DNA from: Vitellaria paradoxa
Taxonomy: Eukaryota > Streptophyta > Magnoliopsida > Ericales > Sapotaceae
DNA: 64,000 nucleotides
Reading direction: 5' to 3'
Assembly (NCBI GenBank): GCA_019916065.1
Contig: CM034243.1
Location: 310,001 to 374,000 of the forward strand
The translations under genes were made by a program, and so were the position numbers. The notes beneath the pieces were generated by a model. That model made no database searches. It had not been told where the DNA came from and saw only the letters and a list, made by a program, of their open reading frames with translations. Below are positions 23,013 to 37,582 of this stretch, in pieces (the stretch's first letter is position 1; each line of letters begins with the position of its first letter).

Positions 23013-25633
23013 TAATAGTTTAGGGAGGTGGACGAACGATTACCAACAGTTGGAAAGTGTTCCCGCACTTTCAAACTCTCCAATTTTACATTATTACACT
23101 TCAATTATATCTGCTACAGAAACTGATTGCACGTATTTCGAATTTTAATTTTTATGTACGCATTTGGAATCTCAAATTTTATTTATTTATTCTTTTCTAA
23201 AGTGTAAGTTTTTAGTTTTTGGAGTGTAACCAATTTTTGGTACTTTTTGAGTTTGGCATTTGGATTTCAAAAAATTTTTAAAATTTTTTAAAATTGATAT
23301 AAAAATGACATGTGACGAAATTTAATTAAAGAAAATTAAAAATTTTTGAAATTTTTTCGAACTCCAAATAGTGTATCAAAATATAATAAAAAAAATTTAA
23401 AATTCGTTCAAACAAATGGAAAAATACCGATGAATTTGACTAAAATATAGTCCAAGTTGTTTTGAATTTTGAGAAATATGTTGTTATTTGATTTTTTTTT
23501 CTTTTAAACAATATGGTTGCTAGTTTTGTTATATTTTTTAATGATAGATATAATTTTTTTTTATTTAGATTGACGAAGATTTGTAAAAATTGGATATGTT
23601 TGGAGTTTTTTTTAATTCCAAACGGTGAAAAATAAGGTTTTTAATCCAAATTTTTTTTTTTTTTTGAAATTCTCTCTTCTATTTTATTACGTATTTGAAT
23701 TTTTTAATTTTTAAAATTTATTAAACGGACTTGCCCTCCCCATAAACTGGGGAAACCACTCCTAATTAGGCCCTAATCTATTTGGGATGAAAAAATTGAA
23801 ATTCAATTTTAAGAGTTGAAGTTATATTTTTAATTATTTAATTTATATGAAAATTCAAATGAAAATATTTTAACTCTTTTTTTTGATAAGCAAAATATTT
23901 TAACCTTAACAGTTAAATAAATTTTTATAAGAGTTCAAAAATTAAAAATACAACTTTAACATTTAAAATTATATCTCAATTTCAAAAATTCCCAATCCCT
24001 CCACCGGAGCCATGGATTTTCAACTCACTCCTGCTAAGTAATCTCCTTTGGAAATTCCCTTCTCGCCTTCGGGACTTTTGCTTTTTCATCATTGAATAAC
24101 ATTAAATTTAACCATTGAGAGAGTTAGAGGAAATTGTTGCGAAGTTGAGTGACATAGAAAACGTGTTTTACTTTCCAAAGAAGAAAGAGGATTGAATAAT
24201 TTAAATGAAAATTCCAAAAATAAATAAATAAATAAAATTTTAATAAAAATATTATATTTTCATGAACCCAATTAGGTCCATCTCCTGTCCACACCACTTT
24301 CAAATATATAAGATAAAATTAATTCTTAAATTACTAGTTTATTTTCATTTTAATCTCATAAAAATTTTAATCAAAATTCATATTACATCACCCACATTTA
24401 ATAAAAAAATTCCAAAAAAAAATTAGCATTTTAGATTGAAAAATCTATTTTAATGAATTGAAAAATTAAAATTGGAAGAAAGAAAAGATATAAAATTGGA
24501 GGAGATAATATATTCCTTCAATTGTATATATGAATGGTAATATGAACTATATATGTAGGTTCAATTAAGTGTGAAGATGTACATAAGATAACCTAATTAA
24601 GAAAGAGAGAAAGATAATATCTAACCAAAATATAGTCATAATGGTTATGTTTTGAGTAACAAAAAATTAGATAAAATGAGATAAGTTGTGAATTCGTAAT
24701 TCATGCAGTAAGATAAAAAGTGAATAACTTTTACAGTTTTCAGTATTTTTTATCATTTTTTAAAATTTTTTGTTACTCCGAATGAAGCAAATATATATAA
24801 CAATAATCAATATAGACAATATTTATGAACTTTTATTACACTTTAATTATAACTAATGAAGAATAAGTTGTGTTTAGTGATAAAATTAGTTACATCTAAT
24901 GCACAACAAGTTGCATATGGTACTAAAATTAATTGCATTCAATTGCAAAAGTTCATGCATTTAAAAATTTTATTCCAAAATGTAATTTTTTGTAATTTTT
25001 CATAAAAATTCATGAATTTAGAATTTTAGTTTTTATAGTTCATTTATTTCGCATTTCATAAATAAAAATGAAATGCTTTCACTAAACACTCATTTTTATA
25101 ATTTTTCTTTATTAAGAACTAGTAAATTTTGAACCATTTTCTCAACTAATAAATTATTTTTTAATATTTTTTAATGAAAAAAGTCTCACCGTTAATACTG
25201 TCAGAAGTGTAGGCCCAAACCCTTGCTTAAATGAATAAATGTTTCTCAAGGAATATTGATATTCATATTTAAAAACAAATAAATTTATATAAAATTATAT
25301 GGATAAGTTGTGTACTTAATATTTTAAAATAAAATTAATAGACTGATATTATATCATATTTAGTGAGATGCTATATAATTATTTTTAAAATAAAAATATT
25401 TTATTTTTAATAAATCTATTCTTTTAATTACTTGAGAACATTAGTTTTAATCATTTTCTTTCCCCTTCACCATCCAACATAATAAATAAAATTAAGTAAT
25501 GGTAATTCCTCTTATTTTTTTTAATACTCTCTCCTCCCAAATTTAAATTTTAAAATGCACTATTAAAGATTTTTAGGCCAAAAACAGACCATTAAAGTTA
25601 GGTGACTAAAATAATCTTCTAATATGTGTGTAT

Positions 25634-26080
25634 ACAATGGCGGAGCCACATGCGTCACCTACGCTGGAATTTTTTTTTTTAAATTATTTGATATAAAAAA
25701 ATTATAAATATTTATAAAAAAAATTTTTGGATACATTTGGAGGTACATCTTTTAGTAACTTTTGGTATTTCTTTACCAAAAAATTTTTAACTTTTTTTTT
25801 TTTACAATTTTTAGATATTTGGTAAAATTTTTGACAACTTTTAGCAATTTTGGCAACTTTTAGCACTTTTTGATAATTTTTAGTAACTTTTGTGTGTTTG
25901 GTAAAATTTTGGTAACTTTTGAATAGAGCAAATTATTGTAACATAGTAGAAAAATGGTAATGTATTTGATATCAATGTATAGTATTTTATATTTTTTCAT
26001 ATTTTATATATTTATTTACAATTTAAAATTTTACACATAATTTAATTTACGCTGACCCAAATTCTTGCCTACGCCACTGT
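25634..26080 (+). mobile_element. Small hAT-like MITE with 8-bp target duplication
   Basis: A 447-bp element begins ACAATGGCGGAGCCA and ends TGCCTACGCCACTGT, which as reverse complement is ACAGTGGCGTAGGCA: a 15-bp terminal inverted repeat with three mismatches. GTGTGTAT flanks both sides (25626-25633 and 26081-26088), an 8-bp duplication as in hAT. The flank is GT-rich, so the duplication is slightly less decisive. The interior is AT-rich with repeated TTTTTGGTAACTTTTAG-like phrases and no ORF. Confidence 0.72.
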
Positions 26081-26097
26081 GTGTGTATATAGACAGA

Positions 26098-26501
26098 CGT
26101 GTGTCATTCATTGTACATGGACGACTTGACAAATGATTTTTAGTTAATGTGGTAATCCATCGTTAACCTGATAAATAAAATTATATATTGTTGATTTTTT
26201 TTTTTTTTTATTGAATAGGACAAGGAGGTGTCCCATAATCTCTGCCAATTGGTAAAGAAAGTCCTTTTACTTGGAGAGAGTAGATAGGATCAAACCTAGC
26301 ATTTAGCAAATCTAGCCTTGCAATTTTTTTTTTAGGTATATAAAATATATAGCATTCCAATTTTTTCTTAAAAAAAAATTACAGTTTCAAACAAATAAAA
26401 TCTAAATTTTAAGAAATATGATTTTTTAAATATTGTAAAATTTATATAGCGGTAATGTAATACGCCCCATATACATTAACCAATAATCTTTTAATATGTA
26501 T

Positions 26502-26535
<34 letters not shown>

Positions 26536-26772
26536 GTGTGTCAGTCATTGTACATAGACGACTTGACAAATGACTTTTAGCTAATATGGTAATCCATCGT
26601 AAATCTAATCAATAAAATTATATATGGTTGAGATTTTTTTTTTTATTTTTTTTATAAAAAGTGGAAGGAGGTGTCCTAGCTATAATCTCGGCCAATTGGT
26701 AAAGCAAGTCCTTTAGAATAGATGATATCAAATATAGCATTTAGAAAATATAGTCTTTCAATTTTTTTTTTT
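26098..26772 (+). repeat. Direct duplication of a 240-bp segment
   Basis: Copy 1 (26098-26333) and copy 2 (26534-26772) share ACGTGTGTCA, CATTGTACAT, GACGACTTGACAAATGA, GGTAATCCATCGT, GGAGGTGTCC and GCCAATTGGTAAAG in the same order. They are separated by about 200 bp. The part from CCAATTGGTAAAG to GGATCAAACCTAGC in copy 1 loosely resembles pol III A/B boxes, so the unit may include an old SINE. That link is weak. Confidence 0.75.
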
Positions 26773-29700
26773 AAGTTAAAAATATGACAGAATTTGCAAG
26801 TTTAATTAAAATTTATATAATTTTGTCATTTTGATAAATTTAGAGTTTCACTTATTATGTAGGGTGCCTTATAAATCATCACAATTTTCATGCATGTATG
26901 TCTATATAGGTATTTATAAGGTTGATGAGATTTTTTACCAAATTAATCTAATTAAGAAAAAAATTATGAAATTTTACATGTACAAAATTCTCAACATATA
27001 TACGCATACAATAGCGGAGCCAGAATTTTTGATGAATGAGGTCAAAAATTTAAATTATATGCGATTCTCTTTGTTTTAGTTGCTAATTACAAGAAATTAA
27101 TTAAATTGACAAGTTAATTAAAAAAATCCTTGTATAAGTTCAGACAAAAATAAATTTTAAATGAAGTCAAATGTATAAAATTAGGGTAAAAATTATACTT
27201 ATCTTTAATAAAATTTGGGAATGAGTGAAGTCACTTATCTACACTTGTTCTTACATGATTCCGTCCGTGTATAAATGGTATAAAGTCTTAGATCTATATA
27301 TCGGTAAGGTAAAAAAGTCGGTAGTAATTCAATAAACCTATATATATATTATCCTTAAACAGAGATTCATTGCATCACTTTAAATAAAATATATTTTTAG
27401 TTTGAGATTTGCCATATCTATCTAGGCACAAGACACAAAACATGGAATGACTAATTCAATTTCTACTTCAATCTCATTCCGTTGCTAATTCATTACTATT
27501 TTTCTTTGTATTCTTGCATCCCAATCAGATTTATAGTGCACATTTCGTATTTAGTTCAAAATCACGCATATCCAAAGTCAGAATAATTAATCTAGTCTCA
27601 TCACTTTTAAGAATATTGTTGTGAGACGAAGAGTTCGATTTCCTAAATCACTCAACTGGGTCTTTAGTGCATTTGTGGTAGAAGATAACTATGACGGACA
27701 TTAAAGACAAAAATCATTTATGAGAAAAAGAAATTATACAAAAATAAAAAAAATAAAGTTATATATTCAAGGAAGAATTTAGCATGACAAAAAAGTTATA
27801 TATACTAATATATAGGTTGTTTGATTTTAAGTAATTTTTGAAAATTGAATCGGTTATTATAAGTTTTCAGAATTAAAGGAGAGGTGTAACTCTCCGAATT
27901 TGAACTTGTATTCATGACATTAGAAATTGCAAGAAATAACAATCGCTTTATAATATTTGCTGAGTTATATGTGATTATTATTATTAATGAATATCAATGA
28001 ATCGGTTTAGACTCAGATTCAAGCGTAATCGATATGTTTTTAATTTTATTTATTTTAATAATTAGAACTCGAGCCTGGTCAAAAAGATGTGAGTATCATT
28101 TTAAATTCCATCAAATTAGATAATATAATTTTATGATATTTAAATTCCATCAAATTTGAAAATATAATTTTATGATATTATAAATTTTATGATACAATTA
28201 AATGGATATAAATTATAATTTTAAATCTGTCAATCTGATTATTCGATGCTTAACATATCTAAATATTAATATATCTTCATCGTAGACACCAAATTATATG
28301 ATTTTTTTTTTTTTTACAAGACTCGACTAATCTTTGTGATCTAAAATTAATTATTAGATAGTGGTTCTGAAATTAACGACAAGATAAATTTTAGCGATCT
28401 TGAGGAGAGTAAAACTTCCTCAAACTAAAGTTAGTGACCATTAAATAACAAATTTAAGATTTTATCAATTTATCTACAGTTTAGGGTTGTAAAATACAAA
28501 TGTTGTCGGTGTTATTTTTAGTTCAAGTGAGTTATCATTCACTTTCTTTTTTAAATATATATATATATATATATGCGTCTGTGTGGCCCTAATGGCATTA
28601 GCTAATATATATTAATTAGACATAAATCATTTTATCCAACAGTTTTTTGTATTAATTTTTATATTTATTAATTTTGTTTAACTGCGGCCACATCTGGGCA
28701 GCGCAATAAGTCTATCATCATGATCCCATCATGGGCTCCTAGTGAGTATTTCTGGGAATTTGTTTGTTATTCTAGACAATTGGCTAGCTGGCACATCACA
28801 CCTTTGACTTTTAGTCTCTACCTAAGGAATTATATATACTCAAATTCCCTTTGATTATATATACGTATGTACATTCGTTATTGGCCTAAGAATGCATTTT
28901 TTATGAAAATTTTAACAAGAATTCATATTTAAAGACTTGGATATTTTATTAAAGAGACCCGTCAAAGACTCTACATATTTAATTACCAAAAAAAAAAAAG
29001 ACTACATATTTTTCTCAAAAAAAAAAAAATCAAATAAGAAAGTCACCCAGTTTGGTGAAATCATTATTAAATTAACTTTTTCGATATATTTTTTTTTTGT
29101 TTTATATGACTTTTTTAATTAAGATTTTATTTTATTTTTGTTTTTATTCGTTTTGGGGCATATTATTCGTATATTTAAAAAATAATTCTTAAAAATAAGC
29201 TTAAAAATAGGAAAAACTACAAATGGGTAAAAAAAATTATGCAATTTTTTGAAAATATGTGAATAACATGCATAAAAACTAGTAAAATCAAAAATAAAAA
29301 AATAAATTTTGGTAAAAAGAAGTGATATAAAATGAAAAAAAAAATCTATGGAAAAATTGGAGAATGATGAGTCTATTAGGAAATAATCAAAAACTAACTA
29401 ACCTTCTTGTTCTATAAAGAAATTTCAATTAAATTATGTGATCATTTCTCTCAAAGATCCCAGTGGAAATTTAAGATTTATTTTATTTTATTTTTATTTT
29501 TATTTTTTTTGGAGAGAGGGATATAATCGCAAAAGGTTTAATTTTTCATGCTAAAGATCATTAGTAAGATCTTGATTTTTTTTTTATTTAGACCCCTGAA
29601 AGAGACTAATAATCTTCCATTAAGGGTTTGTTTGATAAAAAGAAAAAAAAAAAAAGAAACAGTTTTCTTGCAAACTGAAATTTAAAAAAATTAATTTTTC

Positions 29701-32700
29701 CTCTATTCATGCACAAAAATCAATGTAGTTGATAGGATATATTTGTAATTTAAGCTTGGCATATTTTTTTGATTTACGAAAAAATTAAAAAAAAAAGCTA
29801 AGTTTTTGATTTTTTTTTTGCCAAACAAATCCTAATTATTGAGATGCCGTAATTCCGCAAACCTAAGCGAGACATTGTCTTGTCGTCCTATTACTCAAAG
29901 TTAACTAAATATTTTAGGAATAGATGAAGTCACTTTATACTTCCAATTTTTTATCTATGAGATTGAAAATATGGTGCAAGATAGATGTGATGTTAAATAT
30001 AGATATATATCATTTTTAGGTTTAACTTTGAAAACTAGGGTAGTTTAAAGAAAAATAATTGTGCACATTATATTTTTTTATTTTTAGGGTGTATTGGGAA
30101 TCATAAAACTTAGTATAAATTTGTTAAAATTGTAATTTTGATAAAAATTAATATAAATTTGTAAAAGTTGTAGTCTTGTAATTTATATAATAAATAAAAA
30201 ATTTATATTTTGTAGAGATTTGTAAAACTTTTTCAAAATTTCTTGAACTCCAAACATACCTTTAATTAGACTTAAAATTAAGAAGTACTTAAGGAAATGG
30301 TAGTATGCATGAGAATCCGCCTTACATGCGTTGGTATGACAAAAGAGTCTCAAATTAAGTTATTTTTGAAAGTGTCAAGCAATTTCTTTAACATTTGTCA
30401 CCAACTACTTTCTTAGAATCTCTCTTCTTTCCACCAGTAATTACCCCTTCTTTCCAACTTCAAGCAAAAGGACTAGAAAAACCTAAACTTTGATATTGTG
30501 TATGAATTAAGTATCATTTGTCTTTTTCGCCTAGTCAAAAGCAAAGGAAATAAGCAACATCGATATATATATATATATATATTTATGAAACTCCTTCTTG
30601 GCGTGTGTTTGGGGTATAAAGGAAATTAAAATTAATTTTTAATAATTTTTGTCCTAGTATTATCATGTGTCACTTTTGAAAAAAGTTATACATTTGGTAA
30701 AAATTTATAAAAATTGAAGAAATTAGGAAAAATTAGCTAAGATTAATAAAATTAAAAAAATTAAAGAAAATTTATAGAAGTTAGAGAATTTTGATCAAAG
30801 TTGAAGAAAATTGGTAAAAGTTAAAATATGTTTAATAAATTTTAACAAAAAAAAGTTGATAGAAATTAGAGAAAGATGAAAATTTTGTAAAAGTTGACGG
30901 CAGTAAACAGCCCTCAGATCATATACAAAATGTTTGTTGGGAAGGAGTTAAATTCATGTATATTTATAAATAATAAAGAATGTATTATTTAGGATGTATT
31001 TGAAGTGTTAAATTTGGCAACAAAATTTTTAACTATTTCCAAAATTTCTTAATTTTTTGTACATCAAAAATCTCCAACTTCTATTAACTTTTTTAAACTT
31101 TGTATAATTTTATCTAACTTTTACTAATTTTTTACACTTTTCAGAAAAATATATCAAATACCCAATAATTTAGAATCTATTTACTTTTTATTTTTTTTTA
31201 TTTATTCTTTTCCCGGAATTGGGCACTCCAAACCATAAATGTCTATGTATTCACCCATAGTGGCTCGGCTAACCACGGAGGATTTAATTCTTTGCGGCGA
31301 GATTAAAAATTATGTAGAAGTTTAATTTTAAAAAAAAATAATTAGGGGTAAGTGTATTTGAAATTTTGTTAAAGTACTGTTTGGAGTGGTTAAAAAAAGG
31401 AAAAAAAATATAAAACATGATTTTGGATAAATTTTAATATTTGGTATTTTTTTTTCCAAATTACGTATTTTGGATATGAACGATTATAAATCATTAGAAT
31501 AATTTTTTAAAATCCGTTTTAATGGATTCAAAAAAACCTCAATTAAGATCTTGTCTGCTGAACTATTTGAATGGTTGAAAACATTAAACCGTGGGAATGG
31601 AATGAAGCCAACCGCTCGAACGGTTTTGTGAGCATATGCTACAATGATACTCGTTCAAAAAGTTTTAGATTCAGGAAACATGCTTAATTAACTTTCTTTT
31701 GTGTTTTTAATTTTTTTTAGCAAAATATTAAATTTTTTTTTAAATTAGTAAAAATAAGAATGTGTAAAAATATAATAAAAAATTTTAATAATTTTTAAAA
31801 GTAATTAAAATTTTATTTTATTTTTTGATACGTCAAATGGTGCCTAACTCTCTCAAAATTTTCCGAGGTTTCGGAGACGACCGCCTGTCTAGATCCACCG
31901 TTGCTTGCACCTGCACATAAATTACAGAGAAATTTCAGCACCTGGTTGGCACAAAATTACAATCATTGACCTGACTGATGCAACGCCTGTATATCAACAT
32001 TCTTACATCAGTTACTTATGAAAATGATAGGGTGTTTGGTTGGAAAAAAAAATTTAATTAAAATTTATTAATTTTTTATATTTTTTTATTAAATTTTATC
32101 ATATATTATTTTTACATCAAAATTTTATATTTTTAATATACTTTTTTACCAAATTTTTACTAACAAAAACATCCCATTATCACCTTCTTCCAAAGGAATA
32201 TGGACGTTATTTAAAGCTTGGAGTTGACGTCAGTCCGGTGGCAGGGAAATCTGACTCAGTAGATTAAAATTTAATAACTTAGATCTAATTATCAGTTAAC
32301 TGATATCAGTTTTCCGGCATTTCGTTATTCTTCGGGTATTGAAAATGCTACGCGGGCCCCTACATGCATGTGGTTTTTCTTGTTCTAAACTTCTAATTCA
32401 AGCAAACCGCGTTACCTGTCTACTGGCATATCCTAGGTAGTTTCCACCAGGAATTAAGGAAAGAAAATTCTAGGCCATTTCTTTGGTAAAGATACTAATA
32501 AAAGCAAAGAATTTTTATGCATTTACCAATTTCACATTGTGCAGCTGGCATGGAATTAGCAATACACACACAATAATTAATATATATATATATATTTGTG
32601 TGCATGATAGGCTAGTCTTCAAAAACATTTTATGATTTCCTTGGAAATGAAATGAATTGGCAAAGGAAGTTTCTATCTCATTAAGTGGAAATTAAACGCA

Positions 32701-32751
32701 ATGAAAGTTCAAAGGAGCAAACTTCTATGTGTTCTCTTGCCACTTTGACAA

Positions 32752-32869
32752 CTTTTTTTTTTTTTTTTTTTTTATAGTTAAGCGGGAAAGAGGTGAACAA
32801 CCCAAATTTTGAATTCGGGTAATAAACAGGCGTAAGGGGACCTTCGGCCACTAGGCCAAGTGGCTTGCT
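32752..32869 (-). mobile_element. tRNA-derived SINE, minus strand, with 12-bp target duplication
   Basis: On the minus strand the element opens with GAGCAAGCCACT and then TGGCCTAGTGG, an exact match to the pol III A-box pattern TRGCNNAGYGG. A GAATTC-centred region stands where a B box would be but is degenerate. It ends in a long A-tail (T-run about 32753-32774 on +). CCACTTTGACAA flanks both sides (32740-32751 and 32870-32881). A-box, A-tail and target duplication together make a SINE clear. It is short (about 118 bp). Confidence 0.85.
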
Positions 32870-33412
32870 CCACTTTGACAAATTAAGTGAATCTGAAGGG
32901 TAACACACAAACACAAACATGTACACATTTATATAACAAAAAAATATTGTTGTTGGGTTTTTGGTATCTATTGTAGAAGGTGTTGATAATCAGTTTATAA
33001 AACAGAAAAATTTCACGCCTTAAGTTGGCTTTTGGGGTTAAAATAAATTCAAAACTGCTCATCACTAGTATTAGAATCTAAATTTATCATTAATTTTAGC
33101 CTGCCAGGAGAAATTAATAGGTTGTCGCTTCCTCCTATTTTAAACTTGAATCCGATGCGTGAAGTTTGAGAGATTGTTGGGTTTATCATATTAATTGTAG
33201 AAGAGGCTGATGGTCATTTTATAAGTGTGACAAAAGACGAAATTTAAAAATAGTTTTCTTTTTTGTTTTTTTCCTTTTTATTAGTTATAGTGAATTCAAC
33301 TAAATAATTAAGAATATGAATTTAAAATTCTATAATTTCCTTTTTTTTTTTGGGAGCTACGTAATTTTTTATTTCCCTTTCTGTAGTGAGCTTATAAAAT
33401 ATATACATCTAC

Positions 33413-33450
<38 letters not shown>

Positions 33451-33900
33451 TACATGGTAGCTAGCTAGCCACTGGTTGACAGATTTGCTTTCTCCACTAA
33501 ACAAATGAACTCCATTATTTCCGACAGACCACGAGTCCTTAATAGAAAAAGGTTAATGCCCTTTTTATCACAGAAACTTTTTCGAGAAAACAAATATGCA
33601 GAAGAAAGAATAATGTACAGATAGATTATAAGTTTAGCAACGGTCAGATCAGATAGATTATGTTAAACAAGTTCAAATGCGATATGTCTTATATTGCGCT
33701 ATTGAAAGTGACCTCCACAGCTAGCTCGCAAGTTACACCAATCCTGCACTTACACGTGTACCTCACAAGAATCCCCATTGGACTACATATATAACGGCAC
33801 AAAATTTAATTAGTGGCCAACCATATCCTCAGAAACTAGTTGCATTTATTTAGCACAAAATTTTAGGCTCCAATTAGATACACCACTGATTAAATTAAGT

Positions 33901-33935
<35 letters not shown>

Positions 33936-35867
33936 GTATAAGAGAATTGAAAAAATATGAGATTTGAAAAATTAGAAATAACTAAATTATTTATAAAACT
34001 AATTTATTGATTAATAATGTATTTTAATTTCTTATATTTTTTTATTAATTCAAATATATTAACATTACTTGAGATTTTATATTTTCTTTCTATTTTTCTT
34101 TCCTTTTTTCACTAAATTCTCACTCCAAACACACCTAATATGTATGTTACTTTTCATTATATATGTGTGTGTATGTATATTATGAATTATGAAAAAGGAT
34201 TAATTAAAGTAATATAAATTCCTTATCCATAAAGGAGTAGAGATACTTAGTTGCAAAGTACATGGGAAGATGCTACTTTTGGAAATCATTGATACGGGCA
34301 TATGCATTTTGAACCTATTTGGAGATAAAAAAAAAAAAAAATTAATACAAAACTCTAAAAATCTCTATAAACATGAATTATGAGATTATAAAATTTAAAT
34401 TTTTTACTCATTACACAAATCACAAACACTAACTTTTAAAAATTTATACAAATTCAAACACACCTATCTATCTTGCATTTTTTTTGAAAGTTAATATATT
34501 TTTGGTGTAGATGGTGGTGGTTTGTTGTGGAATGCCACTACAAATACCAATTAATCTACTACTTTCCTTAACAAACTTGATAGTTAGTTAATTTATTTAA
34601 TAATATATACATCAATGATCTTGTCCTTTTTGTTGCATTATCAGCACATGTTCATATTCTTTGATTTAATTTGGTGCACTTAGGGGTATTGAAAGATCCT
34701 TATTTCCTAAAGTTACGTTTGGAACATGAATTTGTAAGGTGAAAGAAACTGGTAAGAATACAAATTGAAGTAAAAAAAGTTAAATTTAAATTTTTTTTTT
34801 TTGAGTTGGAAAAATAAGATTAAGATGAACAGATATTTATCAACAAAGTTTAATTTTTACTTGATTGAGCTAGCGTATAAAAATTGCATGAATTATAAAT
34901 TATATTTTCTCTTCGTTTTTCTTTTCCCCCTACGAATTCATTTTTCGAACATAACATAAGAGTGTGAAGCTTTTTAATTAGTAAAATTTGACGTCCCAAC
35001 ATTGTTTGTTTCTATAAAGTTTATGAGGAGAAGAAGTAATATTATCACTGTTCATTTCATTGTTTACTGGCAACTTGACTGGTAGTTATAAAATTTGATA
35101 TTGGTGAAATAATTTAGCTTGGAAGTTAGCTATTAAAGGTTATTTTATTTAAATTTTGATAGTTATTAAAGGTTATTTTACTTAATTAAATTTTGATATA
35201 ATGAGTGGTCGAAGGATAGAAGAAGAAGATTCACATTTTCTCAGGCTTCACAACCCTTGTTTTGCCTTAATTATATAATAATTACTTACCAAAAAAAAAA
35301 TTATATAATAATTAACTAGATGTTGATACATGTACGATAGTACGTTTGATTGTTACTCTTTTTTATTCATTTTTCTCTTATAGTAATAATTGAGACTTGA
35401 GTGTGCTAATTAAAGTAAATATAAAATATTTTGAATTTTAAAATTATTTAAATTAGTTATACATTTCAAGTTGTGAAAGATAACTTGCAGCAGTTAATTA
35501 GGATATAAATTAAAAATATATATATATATTTATTTATTAAGTGATTGGTTTTACTAAATTTATAGTTTTACCAACTAACACTGGTATTGTTTTATTATAC
35601 AAAATAGCATAGATAATAGTAATAGATAGATATATCATATATATATATATATATATATATCTCACTCTAGGTAGTTATCATATATATATATATATATATT
35701 AATTTTTGAAATTTTGCATTCTATAGTGGGTCGAAACTACGTGTTTTTTTTTTTTTTTCAGCAGGAAATTTATACCATAATATACATGGATTGTCAATAA
35801 TTTTCTTCTCTATGCACAATGCTAGTTTCTGTATTTTTCTTTCCTTGTTAATTTTGTCGTATGAAGG

Positions 35868-36146
35868 CTACAAATTACAAACAAAAAATGGCATAGTATG
35901 AATAAATATATGTATATACACACACATATAAATGCTATGATCCACCATACATATATTAAATGATCTCTTAAGTTGACACGGTTGGGCTCCACTCCTCAGT
36001 AAATTTGGAGAATTGGGCCCGGGTTCTTCCTTTATGGGTTTCAGCCTTTGCAGAAGTTGAGGCACTAGCCCATCGAGGTCCACAAAAACAATATCTAAAT
36101 TGTGAATTTTGAATAACGCCAGACCAGATCTTAGGTCTTGACCCAA
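35868..36146 (-). other. Unassigned open fragment of higher GC content
   Basis: A minus-strand open stretch of 92 codons includes FKIHNLDIVFVDLDGLVPQL and stands out from the AT-rich surroundings. A second higher-GC patch lies at about 36,720-36,880. Both could be remnants of retroelements or genes; I recognise neither. Confidence 0.2.
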
Positions 36147-37527
36147 ATTAATTAAGCATATGTAGTTCCATGAACGGATAAAAGGAAAACCCCTACCTCC
36201 TTCTACTTTGAATCTCCATTTTCAACCAACTAACTTCTCATTCATGCCTACATTTACATCACCACAAATTTGATGATATCATTGAAAATTGAATCAATAA
36301 CCATATGGAACCAATCTGTTTTTTTTTTTTTTTTAATGATTCAGGGTGTTTGGATTAGTTTTCGCACCTCAAGTATTTTTTGACTCCAGCAATAACTTAC
36401 AAATCAAGTGAACCAGATAAAACCATACAGATAATGTCTAATTCTTGAGAAATTCGTAGCCTAATTCTATAAATGGTGGTGTTTGGTTATTGAGAAAGTA
36501 AAAGAAAATGAATTGACTTTAAGGAGAATTCAACCTCCACGAAATGAAATTCATTGTCAGAATATTTTAATTTATGATTTCCTTGTTATGTTACAAGTCT
36601 CTTATACTCATTGATAATTAGTAATATAACTAACAATTAATTACGATTAACTATGAATACCTTAGTTAACTACTAATTTTAGTTAATTGCCTATAGCATA
36701 ATCTATATTTGATCTCTGTTGGATTGGATTAGGGCTTAGTTCTGGAAGCCTAATGTTGACAAAGTCTTGCATGATAGAGTTGAACCTGTTCAATGCTACT
36801 CTCCTGAACCTTGGTCCATGAGTTGATCAGTTGCTGCAATTGGCTTCCAAAACCTTCTTGCATCTCTCACCGCCCAATTTGCTTTTTTCGTTGAATACAA
36901 TACTATCTTAAAATGTTCGTGTTGCATAATTCTCCCCTCTTTTTGTGTATTTTCTCACTCATCTTCTCTTAGAAGATATATCCAACGAGATCCAAAGCAC
37001 TTGCACGTGGAATGAATTTATCTTAAAGACACACTGTCAAATATTATTAGCTTTGATCAACATCGTTAAGAAGTTTGACAAAATTTTTTGTTTTATATTT
37101 TTTTTCATATTTTTTTTCAATTACGTAACACAATCGACGCAAACGTGCAGAAATTAATGAAATAATTTTGTGACTCGTACTTATCAAAATTTTTGTGTTC
37201 GTTCAATGACTCTACATGGTCAAGAAGGCCAGCTTAACAAAGTGACAAAAACACCAATTTCCTTATAAAATGATCCATTTTATTCTCTTCTCACAATGGA
37301 ATTAAAAAAACATTAATATGTAATTATTTATAATTGTATATATATACATAATAAGTTACTGTTTCATTGAGAATTTACTCCTTCAGGGGTGGATTATATT
37401 CTTCTTACATTGTTAAAAGAAAAAAAAAAACAAAAGAAATATTCTGTATTTATTTATAATTTTGTTTACATGTATTTAGTTATAGTTATATTGATAATTT
37501 ACTCTTTCAATAATAAATTATCGACTT

Positions 37528-37536
<9 letters not shown>

Positions 37537-37579
<43 letters not shown>
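37537..37579. repeat. TA microsatellite (about 21 repeats)
   Basis: The longest of many TA runs in the gene-poor region, uninterrupted, followed by GCATGCACGCA. It is expected to be length-variable and able to extrude a cruciform. Confidence 0.9.

Positions 37580-37582
<3 letters not shown>

Noticed and set aside
22808..23104. Overlapping small frames around the GA repeats
   Set aside because: They are produced by the GA/CT microsatellites in the TPP promoter and leader region.
31240..31300. tRNA-like or MITE-like phrase GTGGCTCGGCTAACCACGGAGG
   Set aside because: No cloverleaf, no B box and no paired end were found.
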